From JABWBJ01 sp036507855 (GTDB lineage: Bacteria; Gemmatimonadota; Gemmatimonadetes; Gemmatimonadales; Gemmatimonadaceae): a DNA stretch of 50,538 bases. The notes under the pieces are model-generated. The model had not been told where the DNA came from, did no database searches, and was given only the letters and a program-made list of their open reading frames with translations. The position numbers and the translations under genes were made by a program. Every line of letters starts with the position of its first letter. Positions within the stretch are counted from its first letter, which is position 1. Location of the stretch: the NCBI GenBank assembly GCA_036507855.1, contig DATCIJ010000088.1:1-50538 (forward strand), given 5' to 3'. Positions 36,709 through 47,499 of the stretch are shown piece by piece.

Positions 36709-37259
36709 CGCCTTGGGATCTTGACCTGGGTGCCCGTGACCTGCGCGGCAGCCAGAATGCGCATGTTGGTCATGTCCGGGTTGGATACGAAGCCAATGCC
36801 CTTCGTGACGCGTTCCCCCTGCGTGAGCGTGAACGCGCTGTCGCTCGAGATCTCGTTGCGAGACGGATCATATCGGAGGTGTGGTGACTCGAGCCGCTCC
36901 CCTTCCTTCGAGACGACGACGACATTACCGCGAGCTTCCATCGTGCCAACCCGGCTGTTATGCGCCCCTTGCACGGCCGTCAACACCGCGTCCTGAACTC
37001 CCTCAGGCGTGAAGAACGTGGCCGTGACCTTCCGCAGCTCCTCGCGGGTGTTGTCGTCGTACATGAGCAGGGTATCGGCACGCACGTTCGCGCGGCGGAC
37101 GCCGGCGTCAGTCAGGAAGAACGACACGCCGATGAGCATCTGCTCGGCGGAATCGGGGAGCAGTGCCTCGCTGGCAACGGGCGGCCCTTGCGTGTCCCCG
37201 CAGGCAGAGGACACGCTCGCGACTATCGCGCACACGGCACTGCGAAATGCGCGGGTCAT
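36705..37259 (-). CDS. lptC: LPS export protein LptC-like lipoprotein
   Basis: 184 residues. Signal peptide with lipobox VSSAC (Cys20), where E. coli LptC instead keeps a membrane helix. The rest is a beta jellyroll of the LptC family (GVSFFLTDAGVRRANVRADTLLMYDD, RVGTMEARGNVVVVSKEGERLE). It would receive LPS from LptBFG and pass it to LptA. ATGA overlaps with both kdsD and the lptA-like gene. Confidence 0.82.
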   Translation of the reverse strand: MTRAFRSAVCAIVASVSSACGDTQGPPVASEALLPDSAEQMLIGVSFFLTDAGVRRANVRADTLLMYDDNTREELRKVTATFFTPEGVQDAVLTAVQGAHNSRVGTMEARGNVVVVSKEGERLESPHLRYDPSRNEISSDSAFTLTQGERVTKGIGFVSNPDMTNMRILAAAQVTGTQVKIPRR

Positions 37260-38227
37260 GCCACCCCCGCCCGCATGAGGTCATGAAGGTGGACCACGCC
37301 TACGATGTGTTGGGAGTCATCAACGACCGGCATCGCCATTATGCCGATCTGCTCCATGCGGTACACTGCCGCGCTCGCAAGTTCCTCGGCGTCGGCCACT
37401 TTCGGAGATCTGGTCATCACGGACTCAATGGTCATGCCGAAGATTTCCTGCGTGCGCTCGAGCAGTCGGGTGAGGTCGCCGGCGGTGAAGACACCGGCGA
37501 CCCGATTGTCCGGAGTGGCGGCGATGACGATCCCACGGCGCTCGGCGAGCCAGACAACCGCGTCCCGCAACGTAGCCGAAGGAGCCAGCACGGGCAGGCG
37601 ATCCCGCTCCATGATGTCGCGCACCCGCGTGATCAGCTTGCGACCGAGTGCGCCGCCCGGGTGAAGGCGCGCGAAGTCCTCCCGCCGGAATCCCTTTCGC
37701 TCGAGCACCGCGACGGCCAGGGCATCGCCGAGGGCCAGGGCGGCCGTCGTGCTGGTCGTGGGCGCGAGATCGTGCGGGCATGCCTCTTCCTTCACCCACG
37801 CATCGAGCACCGCATCGCATTCGTGTCCAAGCGTCGATTCGGCGGCTCCGGTCAACGCGATGGTGCGCACACCAAAGCGACGGAGGTGCTCGAGCAACAT
37901 CAGGAGCTCTGCAGACTCGCCGCTCTTTGAGAGCAGCAGCGCCACGTCGTTGGCTCCGACGAGTCCGAGATCGCCGTGGAGACCTTCGACCGGGTGAAGG
38001 AAGGTTGCCGGCGTTCCGGTGGACGTGAGTGTCGCGGCAATCTTGCGCGCCACATGACCTGATTTCCCGATGCCGGACACGATCACGCGCCCCTTGGAGG
38101 CGGCAATCAGGTCCACCGCGGCAGCGAAGCCAACTCCGATGCGGCGTTCCACCTCCGACAGGGCCTCGGCCTCCATACGCACGACGCGGCGGCCGGTCGC
38201 CCTGGCGTCCGTCCTTGATTGTGTCAT
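37256..38227 (-). CDS. kdsD: Arabinose-5-phosphate isomerase KdsD
   Basis: Converts ribulose-5-phosphate to arabinose-5-phosphate, the first Kdo precursor. I use the ATG at 38227, which overlaps the kdsC stop (ATGA), giving 323 residues. N-terminal SIS domain (VIVSGIGKSGHVARKIAATL, then HPVEGLHGDLG and LLLSKSGESAEL) is followed by two CBS motifs (about 205-320). All these features are standard for KdsD. Confidence 0.95.
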   Translation of the reverse strand: MTQSRTDARATGRRVVRMEAEALSEVERRIGVGFAAAVDLIAASKGRVIVSGIGKSGHVARKIAATLTSTGTPATFLHPVEGLHGDLGLVGANDVALLLSKSGESAELLMLLEHLRRFGVRTIALTGAAESTLGHECDAVLDAWVKEEACPHDLAPTTSTTAALALGDALAVAVLERKGFRREDFARLHPGGALGRKLITRVRDIMERDRLPVLAPSATLRDAVVWLAERRGIVIAATPDNRVAGVFTAGDLTRLLERTQEIFGMTIESVMTRSPKVADAEELASAAVYRMEQIGIMAMPVVDDSQHIVGVVHLHDLMRAGVA

Positions 38228-38822
38228 GAGGGGGCCTCCTCGGAGTGGGACTGGACGTACTGCTCCACGAGGGCATCCCATTGGCCGCGAGCGCGCAACA
38301 GCACTTCCGCGAATTCCCGCACGGCGCCACGACCACCGTCTCTCGTCAGGCGGACGGCTCCCAGTCGCGCGACATCGTCCGTGCAGTTGGCGACGACGAC
38401 CGGCAAGCCGACGACCCGCAGCACCGCCAGGTCCGGAAGGTCGTCACCAACGAATGCCACCTCGTGCTCGCCGATCCCCTTGGCGGCCAGCAGACGTCGC
38501 AGCGCCGGCAACTTCCGGGCATGCTGGTCCTGCACCACGTCGGTAATGCCAAGCTCCAGGGCCCGGATGGCCACGGCCTCCGAGACTCGCCCGGTGATGA
38601 TGACCACCTCGATGCCGGCGAGCTGCATCATCTTGATCCCCACGCCGTCCAGAATGTCGAAGCGCTTGAATTCCAGCCGGGCGCCGTCCACATCTCCCAG
38701 GTAGATCCCGCCCTCGGTGAGCACGCCGTCGACATCGAGCCCGACCAGCCGAATGCGCCTGGCAAGGTCGGGATCGATCGCGGACGATCCACGGTCACGC
38801 GCCGCACCTGCGCCAGGGGCGG

Positions 38823-38826
<4 letters not shown>
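38224..38826 (-). CDS. kdsC: 3-deoxy-D-manno-octulosonate 8-phosphate phosphatase KdsC
   Basis: HAD-family phosphatase that removes phosphate from Kdo-8-phosphate. 200 residues, C0-type without a cap domain. The nucleophile motif is LDVDGVLTEG at about 29-38; later motifs are VVIITGRVSE and FVGDDLPDL. Coupled on both sides to kdsA and kdsD. Confidence 0.95.
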
Positions 38827-39671
<845 letters not shown>

Positions 39672-39673
39672 GT

Positions 39674-41344
39674 TCAGTCGGCGGCTTCGACCAGCGCCGG
39701 ACCGACAGTAGCCGACGCGGCGCGACGCTTGGCACTGGCGGCGGCGGCAATGAACCCCGCAAACAGCGGATGAGGGCGCGTCGGACGAGAGCGCAGCTCG
39801 GGGTGGAACTGCACGCCGATGAACCACGGATGGTTCTCCAGCTCCACGATCTCCACCAGCGAGCCGTCCGGTGACAACCCGCTGAGGCGGAGCCCGTTGG
39901 CGACGAACTGTTCGCGATAACTGTTGGAGACCTCGTACCGATGGCGGTGCCGCTCGCTCACTTCGGGCACACCGTACACCTCGGCCGCACGCGATCCACG
40001 CTGCAGTCGACACGGATACGCACCGAGTCGCATGGTGCCACCCATGTCCGTCACATGCTTCTGCTCCTCCATGAGATCGATGACGGGATTGCTGCACTCA
40101 GGGGCGAATTCACTGGAGTGCGAATCGGGGAGCAACAGCACGTTGCGCGCGAACTCGATGATCGCGACCTGCATGCCGAGGCAGATTCCGAAGAACGGCA
40201 GGCCGGTTTCCCGCGCGGCGCGGATTGCCTCCACCATCCCGTCGACCCCCCGTACGCCGAAACCGCCGGGTACGAGCAGCGCATGATGTCCGGCAAGCAG
40301 TTCACGGGCGCGCGCCCGGTCGGTGAACAGGTCGCTCGACAACCAGGACACGTCCACGCCGACGTCGTTGGCGATGCCGCCGTGGACCAGCGCTTCCTGG
40401 ATGCTCTTGTAGCTGTCCACGAGTTCCGTGTACTTGCCCACGACGGCGACTCGCACACGATCGCGAGGCGAGATCACACGCGACACCATCGCGCGCCAGG
40501 CAGACAGGTCCGGTTCGTTCCCTTCGAGTTCCAGGCGCCTGACGACGCGCTCGTCCAGGCCCTGATCGTAGAAGGAGAGAGGAATCTGGTAGATGGTGGG
40601 AACGTCGCGGCTCTCGATGACGTTCCCGAACTCCACGTTGCAGAACAGCGCGATCTTCCGCTTCACGTCCTCGGACAGAGCGCGTTCGGTGCGGCAGATG
40701 AGGAAGTCTGGCTGGATACCGATTTCCATCAACTCACGCACTGAGTGCTGCGTGGGCTTGGTCTTCACTTCGCCCGCCGCCGCGATGTACGGAACGAGCG
40801 TCAGGTGAATGAAGATGGCGTTCTGCCGGCCTACTTCATGGCGGAACTGACGGATGGCTTCGAGGAACGGCAGCGACTCGATATCGCCAACGGTGCCTCC
40901 GATCTCGACGATCACGACGTCGTTCCCGGGCGCCACGCGTTTCATCTGCGCCTTGATCTCGTCGGTCACGTGTGGAATGACCTGCACCGTGCTGCCGAGG
41001 TATTCGCCCCGCCGCTCCTTGTGGATGACGTTCTGGTAGATGCGCCCGGTGGTGACGTTGTTCGACTGCGACAGCGAGCGATCGATGAAGCGCTCGTAAT
41101 GGCCAAGGTCCAGATCCGTCTCGGCGCCGTCTTCAGTGACGTACACCTCGCCGTGCTGGAACGGCGACATCGTCCCCGGGTCGACGTTGAGGTACGGGTC
41201 GAACTTCATGATCGTCACCGAGAGCCCTCGCTCAACGAGGAGGCGTCCCAGCGAGGCGGAGGCGATGCCCTTCCCCAGCGACGATACCACGCCGCCGGTG
41301 ACGAAGATGTAGCGAGTTGCTTGCTGACGAGGCGCATTCTGCAT
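39674..41344 (-). CDS. pyrG: CTP synthase
   Basis: Glutamine-dependent amination of UTP to CTP. 556 residues. Synthetase domain begins with FVTGGVVSSLGKGIASASLG and FDPYLNVDPGTMSP; the C-terminal class-I glutaminase has its cysteine in FFGICLGMQ and a closing FIGVQFHPE. CTP is the donor used by KdsB next door, so placing pyrG between kdsA and kdsB is functionally coherent; pyrG-kdsA adjacency is also common in Proteobacteria. Confidence 0.97.
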   Translation of the reverse strand: MQNAPRQQATRYIFVTGGVVSSLGKGIASASLGRLLVERGLSVTIMKFDPYLNVDPGTMSPFQHGEVYVTEDGAETDLDLGHYERFIDRSLSQSNNVTTGRIYQNVIHKERRGEYLGSTVQVIPHVTDEIKAQMKRVAPGNDVVIVEIGGTVGDIESLPFLEAIRQFRHEVGRQNAIFIHLTLVPYIAAAGEVKTKPTQHSVRELMEIGIQPDFLICRTERALSEDVKRKIALFCNVEFGNVIESRDVPTIYQIPLSFYDQGLDERVVRRLELEGNEPDLSAWRAMVSRVISPRDRVRVAVVGKYTELVDSYKSIQEALVHGGIANDVGVDVSWLSSDLFTDRARARELLAGHHALLVPGGFGVRGVDGMVEAIRAARETGLPFFGICLGMQVAIIEFARNVLLLPDSHSSEFAPECSNPVIDLMEEQKHVTDMGGTMRLGAYPCRLQRGSRAAEVYGVPEVSERHRHRYEVSNSYREQFVANGLRLSGLSPDGSLVEIVELENHPWFIGVQFHPELRSRPTRPHPLFAGFIAAAASAKRRAASATVGPALVEAAD

Positions 41345-42144
41345 CAGGGTCGTCCGGCGAAAAGGTCATCCCACAGGGCGTTGGCACGAGCGAGATCTTC
41401 TTCCGTGTCCACGCCACCGAGCGGCGGCGCGTCCACGAGGTGCACTCCCATGGCCATTCCAGCGGCCAGGGGGCGCAGTTGCTCCAGTCGTTCAATGCGT
41501 TCCAGAGCGTGCACGGGAAGCGCGACCCATTTCCGCAACGCCTCCCGGGTGTAGGCATACAAGCCGAGGTGGTGGCGCACCATCCGATTCCGCTCACCCA
41601 GGTCCGCCCGATCACGAAGGAACGGGATCGGCGCGCGGGAAAAATAGAGTGCGCGACCGTCGTCACCACACACGACCTTCACGACGTCCGGATTGTCCAC
41701 GACTCCGGCGGCCGCGTGCGCCGCGCAGGTGGCGAGGGGAAACAGTCCCTTCCGCACCAGACTCGCCGCTCCAGCGATTGCCTCGGGTCGAACGAATGGC
41801 TCGTCGCCCTGCACGTTCACGATGACGTCGAAGGAGAGGCAGTCGGGCCGCTCCGCGACTTCGGCGACGCGGTCGGTTCCCGACGGATGGTCGGTCCGGG
41901 TCATCGCCACATCGCCACCACGTTCCCTAACGACTGACGCGATCTCCTCGGAATCGGTGGCGACAATAACGCGATCAACGGCGCCGGATTCGGCAATTCT
42001 CTCCCACACGCGGACGATGAGTGGAACGCCACCGAGCAGACGGAGGGGTTTTCGGGGGAGCCTGGTGGCGCCGAGCCGGGCGGGAATAACCGCGAGCGTG
42101 CTCAGGCAACCTTCAGCGGGGGCGTGCGGCGATGCAAAAGGCAC
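41344..42144 (-). CDS. kdsB: 3-deoxy-manno-octulosonate cytidylyltransferase KdsB
   Basis: Activates Kdo with CTP to CMP-Kdo for lipid A glycosylation. I use the GTG at 42144, giving 266 residues with about 16 before the conserved start LAVIPARLGATRLPRKPL. Other motifs: VIVATDSEEI, MTRTDHPSGTDR, VNVQGDEPF, and HLGLYAYTREALRKW. A CTG at 42102 just before the homology is an alternative start. Its stop overlaps the pyrG ATG by one base (TGATG). Confidence 0.93.
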   Translation of the reverse strand: MPFASPHAPAEGCLSTLAVIPARLGATRLPRKPLRLLGGVPLIVRVWERIAESGAVDRVIVATDSEEIASVVRERGGDVAMTRTDHPSGTDRVAEVAERPDCLSFDVIVNVQGDEPFVRPEAIAGAASLVRKGLFPLATCAAHAAAGVVDNPDVVKVVCGDDGRALYFSRAPIPFLRDRADLGERNRMVRHHLGLYAYTREALRKWVALPVHALERIERLEQLRPLAAGMAMGVHLVDAPPLGGVDTEEDLARANALWDDLFAGRP

Positions 42145-42214
42145 GCCATTCAAGGTATCCCGCTGCCTGGCGAAATCCAAGCCGAACTTGAGTGTCGTTG
42201 GGCCGGGGGGGTTA

Positions 42215-43550
42215 CTATCCCCGTTGACTCGCAACTTCTGACACTGCAACCCGATGAGCGGCCAGACCTCCAGCGACACTCAAAGCGGCGAGCGATCGAC
42301 CGATCAGGGTCACCACCAGCAGCGAAAGTCCCACCTTGGCCGGGTCGGCGAAGACGTTGTCAGTGATGAGGGCTACCGCAGGGGGCCCCAGGCCAAGCCC
42401 AACGAAGTTCAGGAGAAACACGAGTAGCGCAGCCGCCTGGCCGCGCATGGCGCCAGGGCTCATCTCCGCCATGGCGGCGGCGGCGGCCCCGAATGGGGCT
42501 GCCGCAACAATGTTCGTCACGATCAGGGCGGCGATGAGAACCGGCTCCGCGGCCGTGAGGTAGAGCGGTATCCCCGCGATGATGGAGATGATCGCCGAGA
42601 TGATGAGGACCAGCAGGTTCCCATCAGGTCGGCCGCGTGACTTGAATCGGTCTGCAAGGCGGCCGCCGGCGATTACGCCGACGACTCCGAAGATGGCCGT
42701 CGCGCCTCCCATGAGGAGCCCGATCTTCCCCGAGCTCCAGCCATGGGAACGCTCGAAGAACGCCGGAAACCAGAAGGCGGTGCCGAAGTTCACGATTGAA
42801 TAGATCGCGATCGCCGCGCCGAAGGTCGAGTAGGCCCGGCCGTGTCTCCGAAGCCATGCCAGCACTTCTGCCCCAGTGAACGCATGAACTGGTGGAGAAC
42901 CGGCGACCCGATGCCGTCTTGGTTCGCGGATGGTCAGTGTGAGGAGTGCCAGGAGCATCCCCGGGACGCCGACGACAATGAAGACGCGCTGCCAGGCGCG
43001 GATCTCTCCAAAGACCGGGAAACGCCACGGTTCGAGGTTGCTCATTGTCTCGATCACGGTGCCGCCGATGAAGTACGCCAGTCCCGACCCGATGAACACG
43101 CCGCTGGTGAACACGCTCATCGCAGTGGCCAGTTTCTCGGGCGGGAAATAGTCCGCGATGAGCGAATTCGCGGATGGCGATAGCGTGGCTTCTCCGATGC
43201 CAACGCCGAATCGCGCGGCGAAGAGCTGACCGTACGTATTCGCAAGACCGCTCGCCGTGCACATCACGCTCCAGGCGGCGACTCCCCACGCAATGATGGC
43301 TGGCCGGCTCCTCCGATCCGCCAGTCGTCCCACGATGAATGCGGAGAACGCGAACGTTCCCGCGAACGCGGGGCCGAGGAGATACCCCATCTGCGTGTCG
43401 GTCAGCCCGAGATCGGCCTTGATCGGCGTGAGCAGCAGAGCCATGACCTGCCGGTCGATGAACGACGATACGTTCAGCAGCAGCAGGACGCCGACTACGT
43501 ACCATGCGTAGCGGGTCCCGGGCGCGGGTGCCGTCGTGGGAGATGCGGTG

Positions 43551-43564
<14 letters not shown>
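42215..43564 (-). CDS. MFS transporter, spinster-like
   Basis: 449 residues, 12 membrane segments. The N-terminal half has the MFS loop motif GRLADRRSR between helices 2 and 3 and NVSSFIDRQVMALLLTPIKADLGLTD in helix 1, resembling the spinster/Spns group. The loop sequence GGRLADRFKSRGR repeats the signature in the second half. Substrate unknown; organic acids, sugars and sphingolipid-like lipids are all known for the group. It overlaps the preceding glutamine amidotransferase gene by 14 nt. Confidence 0.85.
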
Positions 43565-44150
<586 letters not shown>

Positions 44151-44192
44151 GCTACGTGCTGATTAGTGGGTGCTAGGGCGATTTGCTGGAAC

Positions 44193-44219
44193 TGGTGCTT
44201 GGCGCTGGTGCTTGGTGCT
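44193..44219. repeat. Imperfect heptanucleotide array, TGGTGCT-type
   Basis: TGGTGCT, TGGCGC (6 nt), TGGTGCT, TGGTGCT in direct succession in the 76-nt gap between xerD and the glutamine amidotransferase gene, just after the end of xerD. A looser copy (GGGTGCTAG) lies 20 nt to the left. Confidence 0.7.
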
Positions 44220-44226
44220 GGAGCGG

Positions 44227-45147
44227 CTAACCGCGCGGGTGGAACTGCTTGTGGACGCTCCGAAGATACTCGCGGTCCACATGCGTGTAGACTTGCGTGG
44301 TCGATACGTCGGCGTGACCCAGCATTTCCTGAACCGCCCGCAGGTCGGCGCCGCCCTCCAGGAGATGTGTGGCAAATGAATGTCGGAGCGTGTGGGGAGT
44401 CACCGCTTTTTCGATCCCGGCCCGTCCAACATGCTTTCGCAGTATGGTCCACGCGCCCATGCGAGAGAGCGGTTCACCACGGGCATTCAGGAAGAGGATC
44501 CCCTTCCCTCCTCCGCGCTCGAGCCGCGGACGCAGTTCCCGGAGGTAGATGGCGATCGCAGCAGCTGCGGAGCGGCCGAACGGAACCAGGCGCTCCTTGC
44601 TCCCCTTCCCCAGCACCCGCACAAGTCGCTCATCGAGGTGAACGTCGCGTACCGTCACTGTCGTCCATTCCGAGACCCTGAGACCCGCCCCATACGCCAG
44701 CTCGAGCATGGCTCGGTCGCGGTAGTACATCGCGTCGTCCTGCGATGGCGCGGCCAGCAGCGCGGTCACCTCGTCAGGCGAAAGCACCTCGGGAAGGGTC
44801 TGCCAGCGTTTCGGCAGCTCCAGTCGATCGCTCGGATCGCCGGGAATCACGCCCTCGGCGACGAGAAACCCGAACCAGGTGCGCAAGCCGGCGATCGTGC
44901 GACGAATCGACGAGGGAGAAAGGCCCACGTCCTTCAGGTGATAGACGAAGTCGCGGAGGTGAGCCGGCGTCAGCTGGGCGGGCGCACGGGCTGACTTGCT
45001 GACCGCGTATGATGCCAGCCGGAGCACGTCGCGGCGGTATGCCTCACGAGTGCGGGTAGCGCTCCCGTGCTCCAGCGACAGAAAGTCGTCGAAGCGCTCC
45101 ACGAGGAAGGCGCGGAGCACCTCGTCAGGCAGGGCCGCGCCGCTCAT
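44227..45147 (-). CDS. xerD: Tyrosine recombinase XerD-type
   Basis: 306 residues from the ATG at 45147 (ATGA with dedA). N-terminal SAM-like DNA-binding domain (TRTREAYRRDVLRLASYA) and a catalytic domain with Arg in YGAGLRVSEW, Lys in GKGSKERLVPF, the H-x-x-R box HTLRHSFATHLLEGGADLRAVQ and the Tyr nucleophile in STTQVYTHV. Length and tight fit favour a housekeeping Xer recombinase over a phage integrase. It would be a partner for the predicted dif site. XerC versus XerD cannot be fixed without a tree. Confidence 0.9.
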   Translation of the reverse strand: MSGAALPDEVLRAFLVERFDDFLSLEHGSATRTREAYRRDVLRLASYAVSKSARAPAQLTPAHLRDFVYHLKDVGLSPSSIRRTIAGLRTWFGFLVAEGVIPGDPSDRLELPKRWQTLPEVLSPDEVTALLAAPSQDDAMYYRDRAMLELAYGAGLRVSEWTTVTVRDVHLDERLVRVLGKGSKERLVPFGRSAAAAIAIYLRELRPRLERGGGKGILFLNARGEPLSRMGAWTILRKHVGRAGIEKAVTPHTLRHSFATHLLEGGADLRAVQEMLGHADVSTTQVYTHVDREYLRSVHKQFHPRG

Positions 45148-45755
45148 GACTTCCGGCGCCGGTGCCGAAACCAGGTAAAGACGATTCCCGCCACCAGGAC
45201 GAGGGCGACGAGCGCTGTCGCCGTTCCCATCCGTCCGACCGCGTCCACCAGCTCTTCCCAATTGGAGCCGGCGCGGAAGGCGGCCCACGTAACGAGGCCG
45301 TACCAGGCGGCAGACGCGAGCGCAATCGCCGCCAGGGTCCCAAAGGCGGACGCGCGTAGTGCTCCCGCAAAGGGAGCCACGATTGCCCGGACCCCCGGGA
45401 TGAGGCGGCCAAGCGCCAGCGAGAACAATCCGTACCGCTGATACCAACGGCTCAAAGCCTCGTCCGCCGTTTCCTTGTGCTTGAGGTGAAACCGTTTTTC
45501 GGCGTACGACGCTCCATATCGGCGTCCGACGGCATACATGACCATCGCCCCGACAACGTTGCCTCCCAGGACGGCCAGAAAGGCCGGGATTGGTGAGGCG
45601 TCCGACCGGGCGGCGATGAAGGCGCCGAACGCGATGAGCACGTCGGCCGGTATGGGCGGGAAGATGTTCTCGGCGGCTGCCAGGAGCGCCATCGCTGGAA
45701 GGAGCGTCGACGGCGGGAGGGTCAGCAACCAGTCGAGAATCGACTGGAGGTTCAC
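45144..45755 (-). CDS. DedA-family (VTT domain) membrane protein
   Basis: 203 residues with five or so hydrophobic segments. DedA signatures: AAAENIFPPIPADVLIAFGAF near the N-terminus and a basic GRLIPGVRAIVAPFAG motif in the middle. DedA proteins are implicated in phospholipid or undecaprenyl-phosphate recycling across the inner membrane. Overlaps ispF (ATGA). A specific substrate cannot be assigned. Confidence 0.9.
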   Translation of the reverse strand: MNLQSILDWLLTLPPSTLLPAMALLAAAENIFPPIPADVLIAFGAFIAARSDASPIPAFLAVLGGNVVGAMVMYAVGRRYGASYAEKRFHLKHKETADEALSRWYQRYGLFSLALGRLIPGVRAIVAPFAGALRASAFGTLAAIALASAAWYGLVTWAAFRAGSNWEELVDAVGRMGTATALVALVLVAGIVFTWFRHRRRKS

Positions 45756-46267
45756 GCGCCGACGCTTCTGCGCGCGATGGAGACCGACGCGACGCAGGCG
45801 AGCCCTTCCCCGCGCCCTACCCAGCCCATGCGTTCGTTGGTTTTTCCCTTCACGTTCACGTCGGTAAGCGTTACGCCCAGTGCTTCGGCCAGCGCGGCAC
45901 GCATCGCATTGCGATAGGGACCGACTTTCGGCGTTTCGGCGATGACCACCACATCCGCGTTCACTACGCTGTACCCTGCCTCATGCACCCTGGCGACGGC
46001 GGCGCGAAGCATTTCCATCGAGTCGGCCCCGCGAAGTTCCGCGTCGGTATCCGGGAACATCTCACCGATATCGCCGAGCGCCGCCGCGCCGAGCACGGCA
46101 TCCGTCACGGCATGAGCGACTGCATCACCGTCCGAGTGGCCCGCCAGCGAGAACTCGACGGGTATGCGCGTCCCCGCCAGGATCAGCGGCCCACCGGGCG
46201 TGAAGCGGTGGGAGTCGTAGCCGATGCCAATTCGTGACTGGTGATTGGCGACTGGTGACTCGTTCAT
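45752..46267 (-). CDS. ispF: 2-C-methyl-D-erythritol 2,4-cyclodiphosphate synthase
   Basis: Fifth step of the MEP isoprenoid pathway. 171 residues. Motifs IGIGYDSHRF (metal Asp/His), GHSDGDAVAHAVTDAVLGAAALGDIG and FPDTD are diagnostic. The first ten codons (NESPVANHQS) are encoded by a heptanucleotide array lying between the ATG at 46267 and the first conserved strand, so copy-number change would break the frame unless another start is used. ispD is not in the window. Confidence 0.95.
   Translation of the reverse strand: MNESPVANHQSRIGIGYDSHRFTPGGPLILAGTRIPVEFSLAGHSDGDAVAHAVTDAVLGAAALGDIGEMFPDTDAELRGADSMEMLRAAVARVHEAGYSVVNADVVVIAETPKVGPYRNAMRAALAEALGVTLTDVNVKGKTNERMGWVGRGEGLACVASVSIARRSVGA
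46234..46261. repeat. Heptanucleotide tandem array, 4 x GTGACTG-type, at the ispF start
   Basis: GTGACTG, GTGATTG, GCGACTG, GTGACTC in direct succession, inside the first ten codons of ispF. The unit is close to that at 32411. Confidence 0.85.
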
Positions 46268-46333
46268 GAGTCCTGACTGTTTGTGCGTGAGGTCAGCGAG
46301 GCAGCGTGAACGCCTGCGCCCGACGGCTGTGCC

Positions 46334-46354
46334 GAGTCACGAATCACGAGTCAC
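46334..46354. repeat. Heptanucleotide tandem array, 3 x GAGTCAC-type, at the mqnC stop
   Basis: GAGTCAC, GAATCAC, GAGTCAC. The unit is the reverse complement of GTGACTC at 32411. On the - strand the last unit supplies the TGA stop codon of mqnC (46353-46351). Confidence 0.8.
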
Positions 46355-47388
46355 GCGGCTGCAGTTTCAGGTTCCCGAATGATCGAATAATCCTGCCGGC
46401 GCCGGGCCGGCGTGAATCCCGCGTCGCGGATCAGCCGTTCCATTTCGTCGGTCGTGGTCCGATGAGTGGTGCCCGCGGCGGACACCACGTTCTCCTCGAT
46501 CATCAGCGACCCGAAATCATTGCAGCCGAACCGTAACGCCAGCTGACCGACCTTCATCCCCATGGTGACCCAGGAGGACTGAAGGTTCGGCACGTTGTCC
46601 AGCACGATGCGGGCGATTGCGACCGTGCGCAGGTACTCGGTCGCGCCCGTCTTGGGCATGTGCGACATCGTCGGGGTGTTCTCCGGCTGCAGTGGCCAGG
46701 TGATGAAGGCCGTGAAGCCGCCGGTGCGCGCCTGCAGCTCGCGAACGCGCTCCAGGTGTTCGATGCGCTCGGCCAGCGTCTCGCCGATCCCGTACATCAT
46801 GGTGACGGAGGTCTTCATCCCCTCGTTATGCGCGAGTTCCATGATCTCGAGCCAGCGATCAGCGCCCGCCTTTTTCGGCGCGACGATGTCCCGGACGCGC
46901 TGGACCAGGATCTCGCCTCCTCCGCCCGGTATGGAGTCCAGGCCGGCTGCCTTCAGTTCGCGAATAATCTCGACGGCATCCATCCGGAACACCGTGCTGA
47001 AGAAGTCGACTTCGCTGGGCGAGAAGCCGTGGATGTGGATTGGATGGTTGCGCTTGATGTAGCGCATCAGGTCCAGGTACCACTCGAACGGGATGTACGG
47101 GTTGTGCCCGCCCTGAATGAGGATCTGGACACCACCAAGGGCCTTCGTCTCCTCGATCTTGGCGCCGATTTGCTCGAACGAAAGCGTGTACCCCTCGCCG
47201 TGCTTCGGACGCCGGTAGAACGCACAGAAGCCGCAGTCGGCCACGCAGACGTTCGTGTAGTTGATGTTCCGGTCCACGATGTACGTGACGATGTCGTTCG
47301 GGTGCCGCGCGGCGCGTGCGCGATCGGCCTCGAGCCCGAGTTCGAGGAGCGGAGCGTTCGTGTAGAAGTCGAGGAGGTTGTCGGGCAC
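46351..47388 (-). CDS. mqnC: Cyclic dehypoxanthinyl futalosine synthase MqnC
   Basis: Radical-SAM enzyme of the futalosine route to menaquinone. From the GTG at 47388 it has 345 residues. The block YIVDRNINYTNVC leads into the cluster motif C-x3-C-x2-C (CVADCGFC), followed by LIQGGHNPYIPFEWY and EVDFFSTVFRMD. The frame stays open further upstream (ATG at 47535, TTG at 47589), but those residues are not family-like and a perfect hairpin lies there, so the shorter start is preferred with doubt. The stop codon falls in a heptanucleotide array. Other mqn genes are not in the window. Confidence 0.92.
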   Translation of the reverse strand: MPDNLLDFYTNAPLLELGLEADRARAARHPNDIVTYIVDRNINYTNVCVADCGFCAFYRRPKHGEGYTLSFEQIGAKIEETKALGGVQILIQGGHNPYIPFEWYLDLMRYIKRNHPIHIHGFSPSEVDFFSTVFRMDAVEIIRELKAAGLDSIPGGGGEILVQRVRDIVAPKKAGADRWLEIMELAHNEGMKTSVTMMYGIGETLAERIEHLERVRELQARTGGFTAFITWPLQPENTPTMSHMPKTGATEYLRTVAIARIVLDNVPNLQSSWVTMGMKVGQLALRFGCNDFGSLMIEENVVSAAGTTHRTTTDEMERLIRDAGFTPARRRQDYSIIREPETAAA

Positions 47389-47483
47389 GTCGCGGGGAGT
47401 GCTCTGGTCGATTCGCCGAGGTGCCGGAGTCGGCGCCGCAGCGCCTGAAAGTTCACCAGAGCGAGAACCGGCGCGCCAGTGGT

Positions 47484-47499
47484 ACCGGCATGAGCCGGT
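47484..47499 (-). other. Hairpin in the mqnC leader
   Basis: Perfect 6-bp stem ACCGGC/GCCGGT with an ATGA-complement 4-nt loop, about 96 nt upstream of the preferred mqnC start. It could be a leader structure or a remnant; no T-tract on either side. Confidence 0.35.

Noticed and set aside
39672..40097. N-terminal extension of KdsA by 142 residues
   Set aside because: It overlaps pyrG coding in another frame; KdsA homology begins at the ATG at 39671.
44227..45147. Phage or mobile-element integrase
   Set aside because: It is embedded by stop/start overlap in a housekeeping operon with dedA and ispF, has the length of Xer proteins and no flanking direct repeats or phage genes.
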